The notes: a model not told the origin generated them from the letters alone. Counted from the first letter of the stretch, positions 1 to 12,197 are shown. The stretch is DNA of 64,000 nt from Eutreptiella sp. 'Long Island Sound 2002' (GCA_964036045.1 OZ038378.1:19911348-19975347); one strand, 5' to 3'. Numbers and translations are program-made.

Positions 1-60
1 TAGAGTGATCCATGGAGTGATCCATAGTGTGATCCATAGAGTGATCCATACAGTGATCCG
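1..60 (+). repeat. A0: partial 12-bp array cut by window edge
   Basis: Five A units, ending CATACAGTGATCCG. The TAGTGTGATCC variant matches the tail of A4 (3598-3656), so this is the end of an A4-like (class III) block whose front lies outside the window. Confidence 0.95.
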
Positions 61-688
61 GCCTTACACCACTTTACACGGGCCTTACACCACTTTACAC
101 GGGCCTTACACCGCTTTACACGGGCCTTACACCACTTTACACGGGCCTTACACCACTTTACACGGGCCTTACACCACTTTACACGGGCCTTACACCACTT
201 TGCACGGGCCTTCCCCCACTTTACACGGGCCTTACACCACTTTACACGGGCCTTACACCACTTTACACGGGCCTTACACCACTTTACACGGCCCTTACAC
301 CACTTTACACGGGCCTTACACCACTTTACACGGGCCTTACACCACTTTACACGGGCCTTACACCACTTTACAGGGCCCTTACACCATTTTACACGTGCCT
401 TACACCACTTTACACGGGCCTGACACCACTGTACACGGACCTTACACCACTTTACACGGGCCTTACACCACTTTACACGGGCCTTACACCACTTTACACG
501 GGCCTTACACCACTTTACACGGGCCTTACACCACTTTACACGGGCCTGACACCACTTTACACGGACCTTACACCACTTTACACCGGCCTTACACCACTTT
601 ACACGGGCCTTACACCACTTTACACGGGCCTTACACCATTTTACACGGGCCTTAAACCACTTTACACGGGCCTTACACCACTTTACAA
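61..688 (+). repeat. B1: 21-bp array, class I end
   Basis: 628 bp, 29 units plus 19 bp. The third unit carries ACCGC, the B-block start marker. Later variants are TTCCCCC (about 210), CAGGGCCC (about 371), CCTGACACC (about 420 and 546), CATTTTACAC then CCTTAAACC (about 638-657), and the ACAAGG exit. It is close to B5 but one unit shorter. Confidence 0.96.
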
Positions 689-1235
689 GGATCCATAGAG
701 TGATCCATAGAGTGATCCATAGAGTGATCCATAGAGTGATCCATAGAGTGATCCATAGAGTGATCCATGGAGTGATCCGTAGAGTGATCCATAGAGTGAT
801 CCATAGAGTGATCCATAGAGTGATCCATAGAGTGATCCATAGAGTGATCCATGGAGTGATCCGTAGAGTGATCCATAGAGTGATCCATAGAGTGATCCAT
901 AGAGTGATCCATAGAGTGATCCATAGAGTGATCCATAGAGTGCTCCATGGAGTGATCCATAGAGTGATCCATAGAGTGATCCATAAAGTGATCCATAGAA
1001 TGATCCATAGAGTGATTCATAGAGTGATCCATAGAGTGATCCATAGAGTGATCCATAGAGTGATCCATAGAGTGATCCATAGAGTGATCCATGGGTTGAT
1101 CCATAGCGTGATCCATGGAGTGATCAATAGAGTGATCCATAGAGTGATCCATAGACTGATCCATGGAGTGATCCATAGAGTGAACCATGGAGTGATCCAT
1201 AGAGTGATCCATAGAGTGATCCATACAGTGATCCG
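689..1235 (+). repeat. A1: 12-bp array, class I
   Basis: 547 bp, 45 units plus 7. Seven entry units lead to CATGGAGTGATCCGT. Then come GTGCTCCATGG (about 940), CATAAAGTG and TAGAATG (about 982-1000), the tail marker CATGGGTTGATCC (about 1090), GATCAATAG, GAACCATGG and the CATACAG exit. Same length and variant order as A5. GATTCAT at about 1014 is private to this copy. Confidence 0.96.
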
Positions 1236-1485
1236 GCCTTACACCACTTTACACGGGCCTTACACCACTTTACACGGGCCTTACACCGCTTTACACGGGC
1301 CTTACACCACTTTACACGGGCCTTACACCACTTTACACGGGCCTTACACCACTTTACACGGGCCTTACACCACTTTGCACGGGCCTTACACCACTTTACA
1401 CGGGCCTTACACCACTTTACACGGGCCTTACACCATTTTACACGGGCCTTAAACCACTTTACACGGGCCTTACACCACTTTACAA
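1236..1485 (+). repeat. B2: 21-bp array, class I end
   Basis: 250 bp, 11 units plus 19. A short form that keeps only the start markers (ACCGC in unit 3, TTTGCAC in unit 7) and the class I exit (CATTTTACAC, CCTTAAACC, ACAAGG). B6 and B7 have the same length and order. Confidence 0.96.
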
Positions 1486-2032
1486 GGATCCATAGAGTGA
1501 TCCATAGAGTCATCCATAGAGTGATCCATAGAGTGATCCATAGAGTGATCCATAGAGTGATCCAGGGAGTGATCCGTAGAGTGATCCATAGAGTGATCCA
1601 TAGAGTGATCCATAGAGTGATCCATAGAGTGATCCATAGAGTGATCCATGGAGTGATCCGTAGAGTGATCCATAGAGTGATCCATAGAGTGATCCATAGA
1701 GTGATCCATAGAGTGATCCATAGAGTGATCCATAGAGTGCTCCATGGAGTGATCCATAGAGTGATCCATAGAGTGATCCATAAAGTGATCCATAGAATGA
1801 TCCATAGAGTGATCCATAGAGTGATCCATAGAGTGATCCATAGAGTGATCCATAGAGTGATCCATAGAGTGATCCATAGAGTGATCCATGGGTTGATCCA
1901 TAGCGTGATCCATGGAGTGATCAATAGAGTGATCCATAGAGTGATCCATAGACTGATCCATGGAGTGATCCATAGAGTGAACCATGGAGTGATCCATAGA
2001 GTGATCCATAGAGTGATCCATACAGTGATCCG
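1486..2032 (+). repeat. A2: 12-bp array, class I
   Basis: 547 bp, 45 units plus 7. The first changed unit is GATCCAGGGAG, shared with A6 and A7 but not A1 or A5. A private GAGTCATCC lies at about 1508. Otherwise it matches A7, 4498 bp downstream. Confidence 0.96.
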
Positions 2033-2471
2033 GCCTTACACCACTTTACACGGGCCTTACACCACTTTACACGGGCCTTACACCGCTTTACACGGGCCTT
2101 ACACCACTTTACACGGGCCTTACACCACTTTACACGGGCCTTACACCACTTTACACGGGCCTTACACCACTTTGCACGGGCCTTCCCCCACTTTACACGG
2201 GCCTTACACCACTTTACACGCGCCTTACACCACTTTACACGGGCCTTGCACCACTTTACACGGGCCTTACACCACTTTACACGGGCCTTACACCATTTTA
2301 CACGGGCCTTGCACCACTTTACACGGACCTTACACCACTTTACACGGGCCTTACACCACTTTACACGGGCCTTGCACCACTTTACACGGGCCTTCCGCCA
2401 CTTTACACGGGCCTTACACCACTTTACACGGGCCTTAAACCACTTTACACGGGCCTTACACCACTTTACAC
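2033..2471 (+). repeat. B3: 21-bp array, class II end
   Basis: 439 bp, 20 units plus 19. Contains ACCGC (unit 3), TTCCCCC (about 2183), ACACGCGCC (about 2217), several CCTTGCACC units and CCTTCCGCC (about 2393), then CCTTAAACC and the ACACGG exit. B8 is its near-identical partner at +4498. Confidence 0.96.
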
Positions 2472-2838
2472 GGATCCATAGAGTGATCCATAGAGTGATC
2501 CATAGAGTGATCCATAGAGTGATCCATAGAGTGATCCATAGAGTGATCCATGGAGTGATCCATAGAGTGATCCATAGAGTGATCCATAGAGTGATCCATG
2601 GAGTGATCCGTAGAGTGATCCATAGAGTGATCCATAGAGTGATCCATAGAGTGATCCATAGAATCATCCATAGAGTGATCCATAGAGTGATCCATAGAGT
2701 GATCCATAGAGTGATCCATAGAGTGATCCATGGGTTGATCCATAGCGTGATCCATGGAGTGATCAATAGAGTGATCCATAGACTGATCCATGGAGTGATC
2801 CATAGAGTGATCCATAGAGTGATCCATACAGTGATCCG
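2472..2838 (+). repeat. A3: 12-bp array, class II
   Basis: 367 bp, 30 units plus 7. Shows the class II pattern of a CATGG unit, then three plain units, then CATGGAGTGATCCGT, followed by the TAGAATCATCC variant that is also in A8. The tail has GGGTTG, AGCGTG, GATCAATAG and GACTGATCC. Confidence 0.96.
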
Positions 2839-3193
2839 GCCTTACACCACTTTACACGGGCCTTACACCACTTTACACGGGCCTTACACCGCTTTACACG
2901 GGCCTTACACCACTTTACACGGGCCTTACACCACTTTACACGGGCCTTACACCACTTTACACGGGCCTTACACCACTTTGCACGGGCCTTACACCACTTT
3001 ACACGGGTCTTGCACCACTTTACACGGGCCTTGCACCACTTTACACGGGCCTTCCGCCACTTTACACGGGCCTTACACCACTTTACACCGGCCTTACACC
3101 ACTTTACACGGGCCTTACACCACTTTACACGGGCCTTACACCACTTTACACGGGCCTTAAACCACTTTACACGGGCCTTACACCACTTTACAC
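2839..3193 (+). repeat. B4: 21-bp array, class III end
   Basis: 355 bp, 16 units plus 19. ACCGC in unit 3, ACACGGGTCTTGCACC (about 3002), CCTTCCGCC (about 3051) and the class III marker TTTACACCGGCC (about 3084), then CCTTAAACC and the ACACGG exit. Confidence 0.96.
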
Positions 3194-3656
3194 GGATCCA
3201 TAGAGTGATCCATAGAGTGATCCATAGAGTGATCCATAGAGTGATCCATAGAGCGATCCATAGAGTGATCCATGGAGTGATCCGTAGAGTGATCCATAGA
3301 GAGATCCATAGAGTGATCCATAGATTGATCCATAGAGTGATCCATAGAGTGATCCATAGAGTGATCCATAGAGTGCTCCATGGAGTGATCCATAGAGTGA
3401 TCCATAGAGTGATGCATAGAGTGATCCATGGAGTGATCCATAGAGTGATCCATAGAGTGATCCATAGAGTGATCCATAGAGTGATCCATAGAGTGATCCA
3501 TAGAGTGATCCATGGGTTGATCCATAGCGTGATCCATGGAGTGATCAATAGAGTGATCCATAGAGTGATCCATAGACTGATCCATGGAGTGATCCATAGA
3601 GTGATCCATGGAGTGATCCATAGTGTGATCCATAGAGTGATCCATACAGTGATCCG
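3194..3656 (+). repeat. A4: 12-bp array, class III
   Basis: 463 bp, 38 units plus 7. Private or rare units: GAGCGATCC (about 3251), GAGAGATCC (about 3298), AGATTGATCC (about 3324), GATGCATAG (about 3412) and TAGTGTGATCC (about 3622). The last also occurs in the A0 fragment at the window start. Confidence 0.96.
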
Positions 3657-4305
3657 GCCTTACACCACTTTACACGGGCCTTACACCACTTTACACGGGC
3701 CTTACACCGCTTTACACGGGCCTTACACCACTTTACACGGGCCTTACACCACTTTACACGGGCCTTACACCACTTTACACGGGCCTTACACCACTTTGCA
3801 CGGGCCTTCCCCCACTTTACACGGGCTTTACACCACTTTACACGGGCCTTACACCACTTTACACGGGCCTTACACCACTTTACACGGCCCTTACACCACT
3901 TTACACGGGCCTTACACCACTTTACACGGGCCTTAAACCACTTTACACGGGCCTTACACCACTTTACACGGGCCTTACACCACTTTACAGGGCCCTTACA
4001 CCATTTTACACGTGCCTTACACCACTTTACACGGGCCTGACACCACTGTACACGGACCTTACACCACTTTACACGGGCCTTACACCACTTTACACGGGCC
4101 TTACACCACTTTACACGGGCCTTACACCACTTTACACGGGCCTTACACCACTTTACACGGGCCTGACACCACTTTACACGGACCTTACACCACTTTACAC
4201 CGGCCTTACACCACTTTACACGGGCCTTACACCACTTTACACGGGCCTTACACCATTTTACACGGGCCTTAAACCACTTTACACGGGCCTTACACCACTT
4301 TACAA
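3657..4305 (+). repeat. B5: 21-bp array with an internal exit marker, class I end
   Basis: 649 bp, 30 units plus 19. CCTTAAACC, normally the last-but-one unit before an A block, occurs internally at about 3932 with no A block after it. The array continues to a normal class I exit. This suggests fusion of two B blocks with loss of the A between them. Confidence 0.95.
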
Positions 4306-4852
4306 GGATCCATAGAGTGATCCATAGAGTGATCCATAGAGTGATCCATAGAGTGATCCATAGAGTGATCCATAGAGTGATCCATGGAGTGATCCGTAGA
4401 GTGATCCATAGAGTGATCCATAGAGTGATCCATAGAGTGATCCATAGAGTGATCCATAGAGTGATCCATGGAGTGATCCGTAGAGTGATCCATAGAGTGA
4501 TCCATAGAGTGATCCATAGAGTGATCCATAGAGTGATCCATAGAGTGATCCATAGAGTGCTCCATGGAGTGATCCATAGAGTGATCCATAGAGTGATCCA
4601 TAAAGTGATCCATAGAATGATCCATAGAGTGATCCATAGAGTGATCCATAGAGTGATCCATGGAGTGATCCATAGAGTGATCCATAGAGTGATCCATAGA
4701 GTGATCCATGGGTTGATCCATAGCGTGATCCATGGAGTGATCAATAGAGTGATCCATAGAGTGATCCATAGACTGATCCATGGAGTGATCCATAGAGTGA
4801 ACCATGGAGTGATCCATAGAGTGATCCATAGAGTGATCCATACAGTGATCCG
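4306..4852 (+). repeat. A5: 12-bp array, class I
   Basis: 547 bp, 45 units plus 7. Same length and variant order as A1, offset 3617 bp. One unit at about 4661 reads CATGGAG where A1 has CATAGAG. Confidence 0.96.
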
Positions 4853-5102
4853 GCCTTACACCACTTTACACGGGCCTTACACCACTTTACACGGGCCTTA
4901 CACCGCTTTACACGGGCCTTACACCACTTTACACGGGCCTTACACCACTTTACACGGGCCTTACACCACTTTACACGGGCCTTACACCACTTTGCACGGG
5001 CCTTACACCACTTTACACGGGCCTTACACCACTTTACACGGGCCTTACACCATTTTACACGGGCCTTAAACCACTTTACACGGGCCTTACACCACTTTAC
5101 AA
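4853..5102 (+). repeat. B6: 21-bp array, class I end
   Basis: 250 bp, 11 units plus 19. Same unit order as B2 and B7, with the ACAAGG exit. Confidence 0.96.
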
Positions 5103-5733
5103 GGATCCATAGAGTGATCCATAGAGTGATCCATAGAGTGATCCATAGAGTGATCCATAGAGTGATCCATAGAGTGATCCAGGGAGTGATCCGTAGAGTG
5201 ATCCATAGAGTGATCCATAGAGTGATCCATAGAGTGATCCATAGAGTGATCCATAGAGTGATCCATGGAGTGATCCGTAGAGTGATCCATAGAGTGATCC
5301 ATAGAGTGATCCATAGAGTGATCCATAGAGTGATCCATAGACTGATCCATGGAGTGATCCGTAGAGTGATCCATAGAGTGATCCATAGAGTGATCCATAG
5401 AGTGATCCATAGAGTGATCCATAGAGTGATCCATAGAGTGCTCCATGGAGTGATCCATAGAGTGATCCATAGAGTGATCCATAAAGTGATCCATAGAATG
5501 ATCCATAGAGTGATCCATAGAGTGATCCATAGAGTGATCCATAGAGTGATCCATAGAGTGATCCATAGAGTGATCCATAGAGTGATCCATGGGTTGATCC
5601 ATAGCGTGATCCATGGAGTGATCAATAGAGTGATCCATAGAGTGATCCATAGACTGATCCATGGAGTGATCCATAGAGTGAACCATGGAGTGATCCATAG
5701 AGTGATCCATAGAGTGATCCATACAGTGATCCG
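5103..5733 (+). repeat. A6: 12-bp array, class I, 84-bp expansion
   Basis: 631 bp, 52 units plus 7. It is an A2/A7-type block (GATCCAGGGAG entry) with exactly seven extra units. The extra stretch includes GACTGATCCATGGAG then TGATCCGT at about 5341-5362, a local copy of the CATGG-CCGT pair. A clean example of whole-unit growth in the block interior. Confidence 0.96.
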
Positions 5734-5983
5734 GCCTTACACCACTTTACACGGGCCTTACACCACTTTACACGGGCCTTACACCGCTTTACACGGGCCT
5801 TACACCACTTTACACGGGCCTTACACCACTTTACACGGGCCTTACACCACTTTACACGGGCCTTACACCACTTTGCACGGGCCTTACACCACTTTACACG
5901 GGCCTTACACCACTTTACACGGGCCTTACACCATTTTACACGGGCCTTAAACCACTTTACACGGGCCTTACACCACTTTACAA
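5734..5983 (+). repeat. B7: 21-bp array, class I end
   Basis: 250 bp, 11 units plus 19. Third copy of the B2/B6 short form. Confidence 0.96.
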
Positions 5984-6530
5984 GGATCCATAGAGTGATC
6001 CATAGAGTGATCCATAGAGTGATCCATAGAGTGATCCATAGAGTGATCCATAGAGTGATCCAGGGAGTGATCCGTAGAGTGATCCATAGAGTGATCCATA
6101 GAGTGATCCATAGAGTGATCCATAGAGTGATCCATAGAGTGATCCATGGAGTGATCCGTAGAGTGATCCATAGAGTGATCCATAGAGTGATCCATAGAGT
6201 GATCCATAGAGTGATCCATAGAGTGATCCATAGAGTGCTCCATGGAGTGATCCATAGAGTGATCCATAGAGTGATCCATAAAGTGATCCATAGAATGATC
6301 CATAGAGTGATCCATAGAGTGATCCATAGAGTGATCCATAGAGTGATCCATAGAGTGATCCATAGAGTGATCCATAGAGTGATCCATGGGTTGATCCATA
6401 GCGTGATCCATGGAGTGATCAATAGAGTGATCCATAGAGTGATCCATAGACTGATCCATGGAGTGATCCATAGAGTGAACCATGGAGTGATCCATAGAGT
6501 GATCCATAGAGTGATCCATACAGTGATCCG
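5984..6530 (+). repeat. A7: 12-bp array, class I
   Basis: 547 bp, 45 units plus 7. Matches A2 at offset 4498 with the GATCCAGGGAG entry, but lacks A2's private GAGTCATCC. Confidence 0.96.
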
Positions 6531-6969
6531 GCCTTACACCACTTTACACGGGCCTTACACCACTTTACACGGGCCTTACACCGCTTTACACGGGCCTTAC
6601 ACCACTTTACACGGGCCTTACACCACTTTACACGGGCCTTACACCACTTTACACGGGCCTTACACCACTTTGCACGGGCCTTCCCCCACTTTACACGGGC
6701 CTTACACCACTTTACACGCGCCTTACACCACTTTACACGGGCCTTGCACCACTTTACACGGGCCTTACACCACTTTACACGGGCCTTACACCATTTTACA
6801 CGGGCCTTGCACCACTTTACACGGACCTTACACCACTTTACACGGGCCTTACACCACTTTACACGGGCCTTGCACCACTTTACACGGGCCTTCCGCCACT
6901 TTACACGGGCCTTACACCACTTTACACGGGCCTTAAACCACTTTACACGGGCCTTACACCACTTTACAC
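6531..6969 (+). repeat. B8: 21-bp array, class II end
   Basis: 439 bp, 20 units plus 19. Near-identical to B3 at offset 4498. A7-B8 together form a 986-bp copy of A2-B3. Confidence 0.96.
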
Positions 6970-7324
6970 GGATCCATAGAGTGATCCATAGAGTGATCCA
7001 TAGAGTGATCCATAGAGTGATCCATAGATTGATCCATAGAGTGATCCATGGAGTGATCCATAGAGTGATCCATAGAGTGATCCATAGAGTGATCCATGGA
7101 GTGATCCGTAGAGTGATCCATAGAGTGATCCATAGAGTGATCCATAGAGTGATCCATAGAATCATCCATAGAGTGATCCATAGAGTGATCCATAGAGTGA
7201 TCCATAGAGTGATCCATAGAGTGATCCATGGGTTGATCCATAGCGTGATCCATGGAGTGATCAATAGAGTGATCCATAGACTGATCCATGGAGTGATCCA
7301 TAGAGTGATCCATACAGTGATCCG
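6970..7324 (+). repeat. A8: 12-bp array, class II
   Basis: 355 bp, 29 units plus 7. One unit shorter than A3, with TAGATTGATCC at about 7024. It keeps the TAGAATCATCC variant of A3. Confidence 0.96.
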
Positions 7325-7910
7325 GCCTTACACCACTTTACACGGGCCTTACACCACTTTACACGGCCCTTACACCGCTTTACACGGGCCTTACACCACT
7401 TTACACGGGCCTTACACCACTTTACACGGGCCTTACACCACTTTACACGGGCCTTACACCACTTTGCACGGGCCTTACACCACTTTACACGGGTCTTGCA
7501 CCACTTTACACGGGCCTTACACCACTTTGCACGGGCATTGCCCCACTTTAAACGGGCCTTACACCACTTTACACGCGCCTTCCGCCACTTTACACGGGCC
7601 TTACACCACTTTACACGGGCCTTACACCACTTTACACGGGCCTTACACCACTTTACACGGGCCTTACACCACTTTACACGGGCCTTACACCACTTTACAC
7701 GGGCCTGACACCACTTTACACGGACCTTACACCACTTTACACGGGCCTTGCACCACTTTACACGGGCCTTCCGCCACTTTACACGGGCCTTACACCACTT
7801 TACACCGGCCTTACACCACTTTACACGGGCCTTACACCACTTTACACGGGCCTTACACCACTTTACACGGGCCTTAAACCACTTTACACGGGCCTTACAC
7901 CACTTTACAC
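7325..7910 (+). repeat. B9: 21-bp array, class III end
   Basis: 586 bp, 27 units plus 19. Carries GGGCATTGCCCCAC then TTTAAACGGG (about 7536-7555), a variant pair also in B16, B18, B19, B20 and B26. Ends with CCTTCCGCC, ACACCGG and CCTTAAACC. Confidence 0.96.
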
Positions 7911-8481
7911 GGATCCATAGAGTGATCCATAGAGTGATCCATAGAGTGATCCATAGAGTGATCCATAGAGCGATCCATAGAGTGGTCCATGGAGTGATCC
8001 GTAGAGTGATCCATAGAGTGATCCATAGAGTGATCCATAGATTAATCCATAGAGTGATCCATAGAGTGATCCATAGAGTGATCCATAGAGTGCTCCATGG
8101 AGTGATCCATAGAGTGATCCATAGAGTGATCCATAGAGTGATACATGGAGTGATCCATAGCGTGATCCATAGAGTGATCCATAGAGTGCTCCATGGAGTG
8201 ATCCATAGAGTGATCCATAGAGTGATCCATAGAGTGATCCATAGAGTGATCCATAGAGTGATCCATAGAGTGATCCATAGAGTGATCCATAGAGTGATCC
8301 ATAGAGTGATCCATAGAGTGATCCATAGAGTGATCCATGGGTTGATCCATAGCGTGATCCATGGAGTGATCAATAGAGTGATCCATAGAGTGATCCATAG
8401 ACTGATCCATGGAGTGATCCATAGAGTGATCCATGGAGTGATCCATAGAGTGATCCATAGAGTGATCCATACAGTGATCCG
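7911..8481 (+). repeat. A9: 12-bp array, class III
   Basis: 571 bp, 47 units plus 7. Has GAGCGATCC, GTGGTCCATGG (about 7983), ATTAATCC (about 8041) and two GTGCTCCATGG units (about 8091 and 8188) where other blocks have one. The region between them is probably an internal duplication. Confidence 0.96.
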
Positions 8482-9130
8482 GCCTTACACCACTTTACAC
8501 GGGCCTTACACCACTTTACACGGGCCTTACGCCGCTTTACACGGGCCTTACACCACTTTACACGGGCCTTACACCACTTTACACGGGCCTTACACCACTT
8601 TACACGGGCCTTACACCACTTTACACGCGCCTTACACCACTTTACACGGGCCTTGCACCACTTTACACGGGCCTTACACCACTTTACACGGGCCTTACAC
8701 CATTTTACACGGGCCTTACACCACTTTACACGGACCTTACACCAATTTACACGGGCCTTACACCACTTTACACGGGCCTTGCACCACTTTACAGGGGCCT
8801 TCCGCCACTTTACACGGGCCTTACACCACTTTACACGGGCCTTACACCACTTTACACGGGCCTTACACCACTTTACACGGACCTTACACCACTTTACACG
8901 GGCCTTACACCACTTTACACGGGCCTGACACCACTTTACACGGACCTTACACCACTTTACACGGGCCTTGCACCACTTTACACGGGCCTTCCGCCACTTT
9001 ACACGGACCTTACACCACTTTACACCGGCCTTACACCACTTTACACGGGCCTTACACCACTTTACACGGGCCTTACACCACTTTACACGGGCCTTAAACC
9101 ACTTTACACGGGCCTTACACCACTTTACAC
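8482..9130 (+). repeat. B10: 21-bp array, class III end
   Basis: 649 bp, 30 units plus 19. Unit 3 reads CGCCGC rather than CACCGC. ACCAATTTACAC (about 8751) and ACAGGGGCC (about 8793) recur 2116 bp downstream in B12, so B10 and the second half of B12 are copies. Confidence 0.96.
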
Positions 9131-9581
9131 GGATCCATAGAGTGATCCATAGAGTGATCCATAGAGTGATCCATAGAGTGATCCATAGAGTGATCCATAG
9201 AGTGATCCATGGAGTGATCCGTAGAGTGATCCATAGAGTGATCCATAGAGTGACCCATAGAGTGATCCATAGAGTGATCCATAGAGTGATCCATAGAGTG
9301 CTCCATGGACTGATCCATAGAGTGATCCATAGAGTGATCCATAGAGTGATCCATGGAGTGATCCATAGAGTGATCCATAGAGTGATCCATAGAGTGATCC
9401 ATAGAGTGATCCATAGAGTGATCCATAGAGTGATCCATGGGTTGATCCATAGCGTGATCCATGGAGTGATCAATAGAGTGATCCATAGAGTGATCCATAG
9501 ACTGATCCATGGAGTGATCCATAGAGTGATCCATGGAGTGGTCCATAGAGTGATCCATAGAGTGATCCATACAGTGATCCG
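9131..9581 (+). repeat. A10: 12-bp array, class III
   Basis: 451 bp, 37 units plus 7. TGACCCATAG (about 9252), CTCCATGGACTGATCC (about 9301) and GTGGTCC (about 9539). The first two recur in A12 at offset 2116. Confidence 0.96.
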
Positions 9582-9810
9582 GCCTTACACCACTTTACAC
9601 GGGCCTTACACCACTTTACACGGGCCTTACACCGCTTTACACGGGCCTTACACCACTTTACACGGGCCTTAGACCACTTTACACGGGCCTTACACCACTT
9701 TACACGGGCCTTACACCACTTTGCACGGGCCTTACACCACTTTACACGGGTCTTGCACCACTTTACACGGGCCTTAAACTACTTTACACGGGCCTTACAC
9801 CACTTTACAC
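9582..9810 (+). repeat. B11: short 21-bp array, class IV
   Basis: 229 bp, 10 units plus 19. The class IV form ends CCTTAAACTAC and carries ACACGGGTCTTGCACC. CCTTAGACC at about 9669 is shared with B13. Confidence 0.96.
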
Positions 9811-10093
9811 GGATCAATAGAGTGATCCGTAGAGTGATCCATAGAGTGATCCATAGAGTGATCCATAGAGTGATCCATAGCGTGATCCAAGGAGTGATCC
9901 GTAGAGTGATCCATAGAGTGATCCATAGAGTGATCCATAGAGTGATCCATAGAGTGATCCATGGGTTGATCCATAGCGTGATCCATGGAGTGATCAATAG
10001 AGTGATCCATAGACTGATCCATGGAGTGATCCATAGAGTGAACCATGGAGTGATCCATAGAGGGATCCATAGAGTGATCCATACAGTGATCCG
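9811..10093 (+). repeat. A11: short 12-bp array, class IV
   Basis: 283 bp, 23 units plus 7, the shortest complete A block. It enters with GGATCAATAG instead of GGATCCATAG, so the usual BamHI site at the junction is lost. The second unit is GATCCGT. AGCGTGATCCAAGGAG (about 9879) and AGAGGGATCC (about 10061) are class IV marks. Confidence 0.96.
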
Positions 10094-11246
10094 GCCTTAC
10101 ACCACTTTACACGGGCCTTACACCACTTTACACGGGCCTTACACCGCTTTACACGGGCCTTACACCACTTTACACGGGCCTTACACCACTTTCCACGGGC
10201 CTTACACCACTTTACACGGGCCTTACACTACTTTACACGGGCCTTACACCACTTTACAAGCGCCTTACACCACTTTACACGGGCCTTACACCACTTTACA
10301 CGGGCCTTACACCACTTTACACTGGCCTTACACCACTTTACACGGGCCTTACACCACTTTACACGGGCCTTACACCACTTTACACGGCCCTTACACCACT
10401 TTACACGGGCCTTACACCACTTTACACGGGCCTTAAACCACTTTACATGGGCCTTACACCACTTTACACGGGCCTTACACCACTTTACACGGACCTTACA
10501 CCATTTTACACGTGCCTTACACCACTTTACACGGGCCTGACACCACTGTACACGGACCTTACACCACTTTACACGGGCCTTACACCACTTTACACGGGCC
10601 TTACACCACTTTACACGGGCCTTACACCACTTTACACGGGCCTTACACCACTTTACACGGGCCTGACACCACTTTACACGGGCCTTACACCACTTTGCAC
10701 GGGCCTTCCCCCACTTTACACGGGCCTGACACCACTTTACACGCGCCTTACACCACTTTACACGGGCCTTGCACCACTTTACACGGGCCTTACACCACTT
10801 TACACGGGCCTTACACCATTTTACACGGGCCTTACACCACTTTACACGGACCTTACACCAATTTACACGGGCCTTACACCACTTTACACGGGCCTTGCAC
10901 CACTTTACAGGGGCCTTCCGCCACTTTACACGGGCCTTACACCACTTTACACGGGCCTTACACCACTTTACACGGGCCTTACACCACTTTACACGGACCT
11001 TACACCACTTTACACGGGCCTTACACCACTTTACACGGGCCTGACACCACTTTACACGGACCTTACACCACTTTACACGGGCCTTGCACCACTTTACACG
11101 GGCCTTCCGCCACTTTACACGGGCCTTACACCACTTTACACCGGCCTTACACCACTTTACACGGGCCTTACACCACTTTACATGGGCCTTACACCACTTT
11201 ACACGGGCCTTAAACCACTTTACACGGGCCTTACACCACTTTACAC
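10094..11246 (+). repeat. B12: longest B block of the composite domain, fused
   Basis: 1153 bp, 54 units plus 19. An internal CCTTAAACC followed by TTTACATGGGCC (about 10434-10450) marks an exit without an A block. Downstream come class I type variants (CCTGACACCACTGTAC, about 10540), then a stretch matching B10 at offset 2116, ending in the class III ACACCGG marker. At least two ancestral B blocks appear joined. Confidence 0.95.
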
Positions 11247-11673
11247 GGATCCATAGAGTGATCCATAGAGTGATCCATAGAGTGATCCATAGAGTGATCC
11301 ATAGAGTGATCCATAGAGTGATCCATGGAGTGATCCGTAGAGTGATCCATAGAGTGATCCATAGAGTGACCCATAGAGTGATCCATAGAGTGATCCATAG
11401 AGTGATCCATAGAGTGCTCCATGGACTGATCCATAGAGTGATCCATAGAGTGATCCATACAGTGATCCATGGAGTGATCCATAGAGTGATCCATAGAGTG
11501 ATCCATAGAGTGATCCATAGAGTGATCCATAGAGTGATCCATAGAGTGATCCATGGGTTGATCCATAGCGTGATCCATGGAGTGATCAATAGAGTGATCC
11601 ATAGAGTGATCCATAGACTGATCCATGGAGTGATCCATAGAGTGATCCATAGAGTGATCCATACAGTGATCCG
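11247..11673 (+). repeat. A12: 12-bp array, class III
   Basis: 427 bp, 35 units plus 7. Copy of A10 shortened by two units in its tail. An internal CATACAGTGATCCATGG (about 11457) resembles the exit signal but is followed by A units rather than B. Confidence 0.96.
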
Positions 11674-11902
11674 GCCTTACACCACTTTACACGGGCCTTA
11701 CACCACTTTACACGGGCCTTACACCGCTTTACACGGGCCTTACACCACTTTACACGGGCCTTAGACCACTTTACACGGGCCTTACACCACTTTACACGGG
11801 CCTTACACCACTTTGCACGGGCCTTACACCACTTTACACGGGTCTTGCACCACTTTACACGGGCCTTAAACTACTTTACACGGGCCTTACACCACTTTAC
11901 AC
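11674..11902 (+). repeat. B13: short 21-bp array, class IV
   Basis: 229 bp, 10 units plus 19. Copy of B11 including the shared CCTTAGACC (about 11760), offset 2092. Confidence 0.96.
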
Positions 11903-12197
11903 GGATCCATAGAGTGATCCGTAGAGTGATCCATAGAGTGATCCATAGAGTGATCCATAGAGTGATCCATAGCGTGATCCAAGGAGTGATCCGTAGAGTG
12001 ATCCATAGAGTGATCCATAGAGTGATCCATAGAGTGATCCATAGAGTGATCCATGGGTTGATCCATAGCGTGATCCATGCAGTGATCAATAGAGTGATCC
12101 ATAGAGTGATCCATAGACTGATCCATGGAGTGATCCATAGAGTGAACCATGGAGTGATCCATAGAGGGATCCATAGAGTGATCCATACAGTGATCCG
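11903..12197 (+). repeat. A13: short 12-bp array, class IV
   Basis: 295 bp, 24 units plus 7. A11 plus one unit, with the normal GGATCC entry. CATGCAGTGATCAATAG (about 12077) is private. Confidence 0.96.

Larger units (their letters stand above)
1486..6969 (+). repeat. 986-bp duplicated pair A2-B3 and A7-B8 (offset 4498)
   Basis: A2-B3 (1486-2471) and A7-B8 (5984-6969) have the same length and the same variant order throughout. They differ at the A2 GAGTCATCC unit. The interval between them holds other blocks and is not part of the duplication. Confidence 0.92.
8641..11670 (+). repeat. Duplication at offset 2116 (B10-A10 and B12-A12)
   Basis: B10 from about 8641 and A10 recur from about 10757 in B12 and A12. 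ACCAATTTACAC, ACAGGGGCC, TGACCCATAG and CTCCATGGACTG all match at +2116. A12 lost two units in its tail. Confidence 0.88.

Noticed and set aside
673-1224. Reverse-strand HSMD-repeat protein ending PCKVV, seen at many A blocks
   Set aside because: It is the reverse translation of the 12-bp unit, with the end supplied by the B junction. It recurs because the junction recurs.
10434-10460. CCTTAAACC with TTTACATGGGCC as a promoter or start site (ATG)
   Set aside because: It is one or two substitutions in B units and copies the normal block-exit variant. Nothing nearby resembles promoter elements.
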